A stretch of DNA of 61,207 bases from Collybiopsis luxurians FD-317 M1 (lineage: Eukaryota > Basidiomycota > Agaricomycetes > Agaricales > Omphalotaceae). The position numbers and the translations under genes were made by a program. Under the pieces are notes generated by a model. It saw only the letters and a program-made list of their open reading frames with translations, ran no database searches and was not told where the DNA came from. Each line of letters begins with the position of its first letter. Positions within the stretch are counted from its first letter, which is position 1. The stretch covers positions 27,410-88,616 of the forward strand of contig KN834824.1 of the NCBI GenBank assembly GCA_000827265.1, given 5' to 3'. Positions 52,520 to 61,207 of this stretch are shown in pieces.

Positions 52520-53749
52520 CTACTCCGTGAACTGGGGTGTGTCCAAGCAGTATTTGTACTAAACAAGGTCAGGAACGCTCGCAAAACCCGACATACGGAC
52601 TAAACTTACAACATCAAGCATCTTAGCGTCTTTGCCCACAGAAAAAGCAATCCCCCAACCAACGACCTTGACTGATGAAGGCATATTTCCCTTCGTGGTG
52701 AAGAGATAATTGTTAGGAGCGCGGCCGCTGCAATGGCCGATCAGCACCCTGTCATTCCATATCCTTTCGATGGAATACTCACCCATGGAAAACATGCTTG
52801 TCCAAAGCAATACGCGCTATTTCACCACACACCAGCTCTGTCGCTTTCTCCTCAAACTTCATTTTCTCTTCCCCTTTAGCATTCTTATAGGCAGCGATAT
52901 CGTCGAAAAGTTGACCCTCTTTTTTCTTCATGATTACAACAGGAACCCCAGAGGACTGAACCTTCTTCAACTTATCTTTCAATTTACTCACGGTGCTCTG
53001 CCCAGAAGCCACTGCGGGATCCTGAATCGTCCCGGCAGCAACAAAGTCGCCAACCGCCTTGAGCGCCTTGACTTCACCAAAGTTTATGTCGTCCGCTTTT
53101 TCACGGGTGAAGCCGTAGAGCTCAGTGTAGTTTGGCATGACTTTGACAATGAGGTCGTTGGGACTACCTTTGTACCCTGCGTATTTTGCGACGGGCCATA
53201 TTCCTCGGTTGTGTGTACCGCTCTTCTGCAGGGGCGCATTTTGGAGCTTGAGACCTTTCAGCTCCGAAGCTACAAGGAAAGCAGTGTGAACGAGTGCCAT
53301 ACGAGGTGCGATGCAAGAGAAAGGATGCCCAGAAACTCACAGAACACCTTCTTATCGTCAGCAGTAAGCATCTTGGGGTTATCAAATCTCAGTTGTAGCC
53401 AAGGAGGACGATCGAGCTGGAATTTCTTTTCGTTCTTCTTCTCGTCCTTCCAAAAGTCCGACTGGGTATGCCAAAATTCTTTTGTCGCCTGGCTTATCTG
53501 CTGAGACTGGCTAGCTCCAGCTCTTCCGACCGTCATTGCTGCCGCTACATTCCCAGAGCCCTGGTTGTTTGCCAAGGCATCCCCACCTGTCGACATCGTA
53601 CGCTGCATGGGAGTGAGTCCCAAAGTGATATTGCTAATCAAAGGTTCACTTACCGCCTCCAGAAAAGGCGCTGCATGGGCCCCGATGTTTACGTTTGAGC
53701 TCAGTGCTAGTGAAAGAAGGAACGTCGAAGAAGAGACAAGAAATCGCAT
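52520..53749 (-). CDS. Secreted protein of unknown function
   Basis: Four exons (53749-53341, 53269-52783, 52727-52610, 52558-52520) splice in frame to 350 residues. The start MRFLVSSSTFLLSLALSSN with GAHA is a clear signal peptide. The mature part is hydrophilic and includes WHTQSDFWKDEKKNEKKFQL, RPPWLQLRFDNPKMLTADDK, NDLIVKVMPNYTELYGFTRE, a Lys-rich KLKDKLKKVQSSGVPVVIMK, and GRAPNNYLFTTKG with GWGIAFSVGKDAKMLDV. No enzymatic motif or cysteine pattern is evident. I do not recognise the family. The last 12-residue exon (YKYCLDTPQFTE) is the least certain. The gene lies in CpG-containing sequence and looks intact. Confidence 0.7.
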
Positions 53750-56333
53750 ATTGATAGTTAGAGATTAAAAAAGGCCGGGGTTATACAGAGGAGAGGAGTT
53801 TGACTTTCGTTTTCTTTGTTGACCAGCAAGCAAAAAACGAGTTACACTGAAGGTTGGATCGACCAGCGACGGGAGCATCCTGCACTTGCAGGGAAGGGAT
53901 ATTTATACCCCCAAGGACTCCTGGACATTCCGGAAAATCAGCAATCAACTCGTTGATAAGAGATTTTCTGAAATAAGTAACTTCGGGCCAAGCAGATCCA
54001 AATTAGAGTATAGACTCAGAGTCATATTCGCCGGTTACCCGGCCAGGTGTTTCTAAATCCCTGAAGCATATGGTGTATTCACTTACATCGTTGCTAGATC
54101 GGAAGTACATTGACCGGTAGATCGCGGTGGGCACTTAATCTTATCGCCAATCAGTCATCTCAAAGTCAGATACCTACTCGGCGCCACTCAATCAATCTCT
54201 TTGGCGTTCGATCTGTATTTCTATGGCTCGACCACCCATCTTCACGACGAAACTACGCGGTACTTTTTGTTTGCGTTGCAATCTTCGAAACCGAGATCAG
54301 GAAGCTCAAAAGATATTTTCAGGAATTTGCTGGTAACTATTTTTCTTTGCACCGGCTAGCAGCAGCTGGTAGAAAAATTTCGGCTCGAACGGATCACATT
54401 ATTATATCGGCCGGCAATAGCCAATTAATAAATCAAAAGTGTGGTACAGTAAAAGATCAGCTTCTTATACGAGATACCACCTGGAAGCTGCGTGCTGTCA
54501 AAAACAGTTAGATATTCAATGGTATCGCATAAGTTATTCTAGCACTACATGCTTTATCCACAATGAGTACTTGAGCTGCCAGGTAGATGCCGAAGGAGGG
54601 GTGATTTTTGATGTGAATGAGTTCACTCTGTTATACGACATTTTCCTTATTGTTTGAGATCAGCAACTTTTTAAAAATTCTGAAAATATTTAGAGAGACT
54701 TTCAAGATATTTGGAGCACTTTGTTTACTGGAGCCTTTGGCTAAAACTCAGATTCTGCACCAGTATTGTCGAAATATTGATCTGTTATATAAGACTCTGG
54801 TCTTTGACTGTAAGACTTTTCGCAGTGTCGGTCAATTGATTTTTTGTACTCGTGGCCTGGGACACGGCGTCTGAGCACAACGGGACTCCAGTCAGCACTC
54901 AACACGTGAAGAACCCACGTCAGGGAACATCCAAAACTGTTGATGACTTAGCGCGCCACGGCTCAAGCCATATATCACACTAAATATAGAAATCTGGTAT
55001 CTTGTTGGGACTTTATATAGTGATACACCTCAGAATTGTATTCAGAGCATGTATTTAGAACTTGATATACATTGATGAACATAGCGACCCATTGGCGCTG
55101 TGAAATCAGGACTGTTGTAGTTCGGTACAATTCTAACTACGTCAAGAATTGTAATATAAGCTGTCAAAGAAATAGAACTTACTTAGCCGTATCAATGTCA
55201 AATATAATCTTGAATTTCCTACAACGCAGAGCAAGTCGATGCGGAGCAGGAATTGGAAACTGATACTGTAGTAGAGCGAGTCAATACTAAGTGTCAGTGA
55301 TACTTACCTCTTATGACAGAGCTAGTCGATGTATAAGATGTAAGGAATATTCTGAAGGTTAATCAGAATGTGAGAGCGTTCACGCAATGATAGAGTTTTG
55401 GTCAGAAAGAACTTGTCCATTCTATTTACTGACATGCTTTTAATACTTACTGGTAAATACTACAAGTATGCTAGAACATTCCGACGATATGACTCAATTT
55501 GAGTCATAAGAAACTGTTAGAACATTCTAGCAGTATCGACGAATCCTCGAGAATGATACAGAAGAAGTATGTGAGAAAAAATAGGAAAATTACATTTTAA
55601 CATCGTAACAAAGGTCTTGGGGATAGTAGGCGTCTGAGCAGCCATCACAAATGATCAGCTGAGTGCGTACCTGATAATACTATAACAAGGACATTGGAAC
55701 AAATAATAACTTTGGTTGCGGTCCCTCAACATGGGATCAATTCCGTACAGCCATGGCGCCGTTCCTATTTGAGTACGGTCAGCTGTCAACGGCTGTCACT
55801 GGCTCAGCCGTTACAGCTGTTTGCATAAAGGTTTGCAGTTCCGAGTTTTCAACACTTGTTTGCTTGTATTTGCTTGCTTTATATATTTCGGGACCCAGGC
55901 CCATCAAATCGTACGGAACCACCGTCCGAGGATAGTCAATCCTCATCGAAATCAGCGGTTTGTTCTTCGGCTTTGTGTCCAGCTCTTGGAATATATAGAA
56001 ATTTTATCAGAATACCAAATACAAAATAAACATGATGCGAAAAATTGAAACTGCAAAACTTTATGCAAACGGCTGTACCAGATGGCTCCCTCCGCTTGAC
56101 GTGGCCTCGGCTTTAAGCCAAAGCTGCGCTATTTGAAGCCGAGCTGTCGGAGTACTATGTAGCGGAAGTGGGAACGGCTCTTCCATTTTTGGAAGTGACA
56201 TATGTTTCTGCGTCCACTGTACCTGTGGCACTTGATGCGACGTCTGACACAGTGGGGGCCCTGAACATGAGAAGAAAACACGCCAAAGGCACGGCCAAGC
56301 ACTTCTTTCATTCCGACCCCCATCTTGCCCATC
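53750..56333. other. AT-rich intergenic region before NLR-like gene 3
   Basis: Frames such as 54110-54511, 54439-54657 and 55753-55935 show no motif. From about 56050 the sequence becomes similar to the region preceding the NLR relic near 9.6 kb, for example CTTTCATTCCGACCCCCATC, then TTGCCCATCATG. This part should contain the promoter and 5' UTR of NLR-like gene 3. Confidence 0.5.
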
Positions 56334-59300
56334 ATGGCACCGAAGAGGGAATTTAGCTGGCGCAAATTGCTGCAACTCAGCTCTTCAGAAAAGAAAGACA
56401 AGCAGAGCCCAAATAAAGGTAAAGGAATCTCAGTTACTCAACTGCCTGCAGGACAATCATCAGTTCCCACAAATTCCTTTTATTCGGGGGCATTCTTTTC
56501 TGGTGCTCAACATGTTGTTGTCAACGGTGGACAATTTAACTTTAACCAGATCAATACACAAAAGGATAATGCTGATTTTCTAAACACTGGAGGAGAAGCA
56601 ATCGAGAGAGCATCGAAAGTTCTCATTTGTCCTTCCCCCAGTCAATACTTTGTGGGAAGAGATGATGCACTTTCCTGGCTTTCAAGAATATTCTCACCCC
56701 CAGCCGTTGCCCTTTACAGCCCAAGCCAAAAAGAGCTTGAGAAGTTTATTAAGAACCACATGAAATGGTAAATTTTGATTTAAATCCATTTAAAAATGCT
56801 AATTGAAGATAGGTGTACGGCCATCCACATGGATGCAAGTTCTGACTCAGCTTTTGAGGAAGCCCTTTTAAACAAAGTCAAAGGCCCTCAGCATTTCGTA
56901 AAAAATACCATCTTGATTCTGGAAAATGCCAATCCTTCTTTGGCATTAGAAGACTGTCTTCCAGAATGGTGCTATGTGCCAATCTTGATCACAGGCTCTA
57001 AACAGGATATAGCCAAAAAAGGTTCAGAAGAGGCTTTTGAGATTCCCAATTCAGCTGATGGAAAAGGAATGCAGGAATTGGGGAAAGCTGTCAAATCATG
57101 CTTGCAGTTAAAACAGCGTGTTGCTACGATTGTAGCAGCTGGTGGAGCAGGGAAAACACAACTAGTACTCAGATTTATTGATGATAATCTTGCAAGGTGA
57201 GGCAATAGCAATTTAAAGAAAAGAGAGGTCAGCAAAATGACAGTCACGGATATGGACAGATTTTCGCAAGTTTGGTTCTTTGATGCCAGCTCTAATGCTA
57301 CACTTGCAGAAGATTTCAAACAGCTTGGAAATGCTTTAGGTGTGGGTGAAGAGGTGGAAGATGTTAAAAATTTCCTGGCGAGAACTCAGGGAAACTGGCT
57401 TTGCATTTTTGATAATGCAGATAATAAGGAGGTGTTTCTGAAAAACTATATTCCTATGTGCACCCATGGGAATATAATTGTTACAAGCCGTCTCAGAGAA
57501 ACTGCGCAATTGAGTTCTCCTCAAAATCACATTGATCTTGGAGACCTTGACAGAAATAGTGCCTTGGAACTACTTTTTAAACATGCACATGTAGAGCCCT
57601 CCAAGGATGACTATGAGGCACAGGCAGTCATTACTGCTCTTGGCTGCCATGCTCTGGCTGTCTCTACAGCTGGAGCTTACATTCAAGCAAACCCTACATG
57701 TGGGCTGAGTGACTATCTACTGCAATTTGAGAAGCAAAAGCAGAAGCTTCTTAATTATAGAATGCAATCACTGGACCCCTACTCCGAGACTGTTTTGAGT
57801 GCTTTTATGCTGAGTTTTGAAAGGGTCAGTGCAGCCACAAAGTACTTTTTGCAAATTTGCAGCTTCCTGCATCCTACTGCTATTCCAGTAGATATGTTCA
57901 AGCGTGCAATCAGTTTCAAGGGTGAAGAATTCCTGGGCACTGAAGTACACAGTCCAGGGAAGAAAGAAATTGAGAGATTTCTCTCTTGGTTTTCAGAGGA
58001 AAGCCTAGTGTTTGATAGCATTGATGAATTGTGTCAATTTTCCCTAGTCACATATAATGAAAGGGAAAGAAGCTTGCTCTTCCACTCAATAATCCATCAG
58101 TGTGCACATCAGACCACATTGCAGCAGGCACAAGTGGAGATGGGAGTAGCAATGCTGCTAGGACGTGCAACTCCGTTGGGAGATAATGAGGTAGATTATT
58201 CATTTCGACGGCAATTATTAAAGCATGTGCAACATATCCAATGGAAACAACTCCCTACCATTTATACACGTAGATGCATGGCAATGGTATTTGGAACTTC
58301 TGGGTACTGGGCTGAAGCTGAAATGCTTCAAAAGGAGGTGCTTCTGCTGCACAAGCAAGTCATCGGTGAACACCATCCTGATACTTTGACTTCCATGAAT
58401 GACCTAGCTGAAACTTATTATAATTGTCGTAAATTGAAGGAAGCTGAAAAGACTGGAGAGGAGGTGGTTCAGCTGCGCAAACAGGTGATTGGGGAACATC
58501 ATCCAGATACTTTGACTTCCATGAATTGCCTTGCTACAGTTTACCATGCTTGTGGTCGACTGAAGGAAGCTGAAAAGTTGCAAGAGGAGGTGCTTCAGCT
58601 GCAAAAACAAGTCATTGGGGAACACCATCCTGATACTTTGACTTCCATGAATAATCTTGCTGCAGTTTACCTTAACTGTGGTAAGCTGAAGGAAGCTGAA
58701 ATGCTGGAAGAGGAGGTGCTTCAGCTGCAGAAACAAGTGATTGGGGAACAACATCCTGATACTTTGAGATCCATGGTTAACCTTGCTAGTACATACAAGG
58801 CTCGTGGAAAGCTGGAGGAAGCTGAAAAGCTTGGAGTGGAGGTGGTTTTACTACGCAAACAAGTGATTGGGGAACACCATCCCCATACTTTAAATTCCAT
58901 GGCTAACCTTGCTTATACCTACTTTGCTTGTGGTAAGCTGGAGGAAGCTGAAAAGCTTGGAAAGGAGGTGCTTCTGCTTTACAAACAGGTGATGGGGGAA
59001 GGCCATCCTAAGACTTTAACTTCCATGCACAATCTTGCTATGACCTACCATGCTCGTGGTCAACAGGAGGAAGCTGGAAAACTTGAAGAGGGGCTTCTTC
59101 AACTGCAAAAACAAGTGATTGGGGAACACCATCCTGATACATTGAAATCTATGGCTAACCTTGCTGGTACATACCAGGCTTGTGGTAAGCTGGAGGAAGC
59201 TGTAAAGCTTTCTGAGGAGGTGGTTCTGCTGCATAAAGAAGTGACTGGGGAACACCATTCTCATACTTTAAATTCCATGGCTAAGCTTACTGTTACCTAC

Positions 59301-60404
59301 TTGGTTTGTGGTAAGCTGGAGGAAGCTGAAAAGCTTGGAAAGGAGGTAGTTCTCCTGCATAAACAAGTAATTGGGGAACACCATCCTGATACTTTGATTT
59401 ACATGAATAACCTTGCTATGACCTATCATGCTTGTGGTAAGCCAGATGAAGCTGAAAAACTTGAAGAGGAGGTTCTTCTGCTACAAAAACAAGTCATTGG
59501 GGAACACCATCTTGATACTTTGAAATTTATGGCCAACCTTGCTGGTACATACCAAGCTCGTGGTAAACTGGAGGGAGCTGAAAAGCTTTTTGAGGAGGTT
59601 GTTCTGCTATGTAAACAAGTGATTGGGGAACATCATCCTCGTACTTTGAGCTCCATGGTTAGCCTTGCTGCTACCTATTTAGCTCGTGGTAAGTTGGAGG
59701 AAGCTACACAGCTTGAAGAAGAGGTTCTTCCACTGCTCAAACAAGTAAATGGGAAACACCATCCTGAAACTTTAAAATCCATGAATGATCTTGCTGTAAT
59801 CTACGAAGCCAGTGGTAAGCTGAAAGAAGCTGAAAGGCTTGGAAAAGAGGTGCTTTTGCTGCACAAAAAAGTGATTAGGCAACCCCATCGTGATACTGTG
59901 ACTTACATGAATAACCTTGCTATGACCTACCATGCCTCTGGTCAGCTGGAGGAAGCAGAAAAACTTGAAAAGGAGGCCCTTCTGCTTCAGAAACAGGTGA
60001 TTGGGGATCACCATCCTGATACTTTGAGATCCATGGCTAATCTTGCTGGTACATATTGGGCCTGTGGTAAACTGGAGGAAGCCGAAAAGCTTTCTGAGGA
60101 GGTGGTTCTGCTGCGCAAACAAGTGATTGGGGAACTCCATCCTCATACTTTGAATTCCATGGCTAACCTTGCTGCTACTTACTTGGCTTGTGGCAAGCTT
60201 GAGAAAGCTAAACGGCTTCAAGAGGAGACTCTTCTGCTGTTCAAACAAGTGAATGGGGACCACCATTCTGAAACTTTAAAATCCATGGATGACCTTGCTC
60301 TGATCTACAGAGCCTGTGGTAAGCTGGAGGAAGCTGAAGAGCTTGAAAAGGAGGTGCTTCTGCTGTGTAAACAAGCAATTGAGGAACACCTATTGAATTT
60401 ATAA
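56334..60404 (+). CDS. NLR-like protein 3: pseudo-NB, NB-ARC, 16 TPRs
   Basis: Exons 56334-56767, 56813-57196 and 57260-60404 splice in frame to 1320 residues. Residues 1-105 hold REFSWRKLLQLSSSE and GAFFSGAQHVVVNGGQFNFN. FVGRDD is at about 106. A degenerate module covers about 106-250: ALYSPSQKELEKFI in place of the P-loop, AIHMDASS, ILILENANPSLALEDCLP, PILITGSKQD. The true Walker A AAGGAGKTQLVLRF is at about 253. VWFFDASS, Walker B LCIFDNADN (about 321) and IIVTSRLRET follow, then a winged-helix-like FLQICSFLHPTAI region. Sixteen 42-residue TPRs span about 641-1312 (GEHHPDTLTSM...LA-TY...GKLEEAEKL). This resembles fungal STAND/NLR sensors; partner and signal are unknown. Introns are 45 and 63 bases, both phase 2. 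The ATG at 56334 is the first in this frame after an upstream stop. Confidence 0.9.
59367..60374 (+). repeat. Higher-order TPR repeat: two adjacent 504-base blocks of four TPRs
   Basis: TPRs 9-12 (59367-59870) and 13-16 (59871-60374) repeat as a block of four. The unit signatures recur in order: YMNNLAMTYHA-G, MANLAGTY-A-G, LAATYLA-G, and an NG-HH-ETLKSM-DLA-IY-A-G unit. Block length is exactly 4 x 126 bases. TPRs 6-8 carry three of the same signatures in the same order. Confidence 0.88.
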
Positions 60405-60936
60405 TTAGGTATTAACAAGGTACAATTGGACATCAATTTATGGAACACATTTTCATAGTTGAACTATACTTATATTTCTGTTCCCTTGTCATCTCACACC
60501 ATTCTACCTTTGTACCATGATGTTCACAGGCAACCTCATCTTTTCTTGCAGTATCTACTTATGTTCCCATTTGCTTACTTGTAGCTGTTTGGGTAGAGGT
60601 GTGAGACCCACCTGGACACTACTTGTTCTGTCCGCTGTGCACATCTGTGATTGCAGTTGGCATTTTTATTTTTCCTTTTACTTTAGCCTAGGTTTGTGGG
60701 TGCTTGGGTGAAGGTTTGTCATTACCTGCGGACTCTATTTATATGTACCATTACTAGTATAGTTCCCTCAGTTGTTCACACTCTGTTGTGTGCTTCTGAG
60801 GGTAAGTTGTCAAGCTTGTATTGATTAACTATGTACTTATTAGTTTTATAGATACATATCAATACATGAGTTGTTCACTCTGTTATGTGCTTCTGAGGAC
60901 TATGTACTTATTAGTTTTATGGGTTATGCATTTTGG
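60405..60936 (+). other. 3' flank of NLR-like gene 3
   Basis: 60660-60750 holds the NLR downstream element shared with NLR-like gene 2 (TTTGTGGGTGCTTGGGTGAA). 60771-60849 and 60870-60920 are a partial tandem duplication (GTTGTTCAC-CTCTGTT-TGTG, then TGCTTCTGAGG, and ACTATGTACTTATTAGTTTT). Confidence 0.6.
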
Positions 60937-60940
60937 CAAT

Positions 60941-61205
60941 GATGATCATCAGAAAAAACACTTTTGTCCCAGGCAGCCAGAGCCAGCCTAAGGACACCCC
61001 CCAATCATAGGTGATTTCAGGCAGCCTGAGGCAGTCTAAAGGAGCCTGGGATCCACAGGGACACTGAGGTCAATTCAGGTTGCTTCCAGGGAACCTCAGT
61101 TCTCCCAGGCTGCCTGAAATCACCTAGGAGTTGGGGGGGGGGGGGGGTTCCTCAGGCTAGCTCTGGCAGCCTGGGACAAGTGTTTTTCNGATGATGATGA
61201 TGATG
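60941..61205. repeat. Fold-back (MITE-like) element with long inverted arms
   Basis: The left arm (ATCAGAAAAAACACTTTTGT, then CCCAGGCAGCCAGAGCCAGC) pairs with the right arm read backwards (GAAAAACACTTGTCCCAGGC, then TGCCAGAGCTAGCCTGAGG). Pairing continues through TAGGTGATTTCAGGCAGCCT, so each arm is about 100 bases or more. There is no coding capacity. A G-run of about 16 at 61130-61147 and one N at 61189 lie in the right arm. The left edge resembles the repeat at 3606-3633. Confidence 0.75.
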
Positions 61206-61207
61206 GG

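Noticed and set aside
56168..56356. Plus-strand frame overlapping the start of NLR gene 3, as its N-terminus
   Set aside because: It is in another frame and stops at 56356; the similarity among paralogues follows the frame beginning at 56334.
58300..60380. The long direct-repeat run as a possible CRISPR-like or minisatellite array
   Set aside because: The 126-base unit keeps an open frame and encodes 42-residue TPRs; it is a coding repeat.
61130..61147. G-run as a telomere or quadruplex element
   Set aside because: It lies inside the right arm of the fold-back element, opposite a shorter C-run in the left arm, next to an N; a length error in a hard-to-sequence hairpin is more likely.

Overview
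The window reads as nuclear DNA of a filamentous basidiomycete, most likely an Agaricomycete; I cannot name the genus. The reasons are many short GT-AG introns of about 45-70 bases, NB-ARC/TPR proteins of the agaricomycete type, a GPI-anchored-looking GH16 glucanase, full-length ABCB and ABCC transporters, and Ty1/copia and Tc1/mariner relics. Splice models were made by hand and their lengths checked for frame; no transcript data were available.

Two kinds of DNA alternate. Ordinary, CpG-containing segments carry housekeeping or accessory genes: an ABCC transporter (10.3-16.6 kb, minus), a GH16 gene (23.4-25.1 kb, plus), an ABCB transporter (25.7-30.9 kb, minus), a small secreted protein (32.7-33.6 kb, plus), an AAA-ATPase-like gene (36.2-37.4 kb, minus), a MUP1/LAT-type amino acid permease (46.6-48.9 kb, plus), an MFS monocarboxylate-type transporter (49.5-51.5 kb, minus) and an unknown secreted protein (52.5-53.7 kb, minus). 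CpG-poor, AT-rich, repeat-rich segments carry a broken Tc1 transposase (1-0.64 kb), a broken copia element with both LTRs (4.57-9.29 kb), fold-back elements, an ankyrin-repeat relic (34.1-34.7 kb), and the NLR-like genes.

The most striking content is a family of three long NLR-like genes (18.2-21.5 kb minus, 41.2-45.1 kb minus, 56.3-60.4 kb plus) plus a relic of a fourth (9.6-10.1 kb). Each intact gene has three exons. The order of parts is a short N-terminal segment with a Gly/Asn-rich motif, an FVGR box, a degenerate nucleotide-binding module without a usable P-loop, a second NB-ARC-like module with an intact P-loop, a winged-helix-like region, and 10 to 16 near-identical 42-residue TPRs. 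The first module looks like a decayed duplicate of the second: motif order matches, and each module has a phase-2 intron at the same place just after its P-loop position. The TPR arrays are turning over; the third gene contains two adjacent 504-base copies of a four-TPR block.

The copia element is damaged mainly by CGA-to-TGA changes, and its LTRs differ mostly by CpG transitions. This points to cytosine-methylation or RIP-like mutation of repeats. There is no sign that the transporters, GH16 gene and NLR genes form one pathway; the layout is better read as ordinary genes interleaved with expanding NLR/transposon islands.
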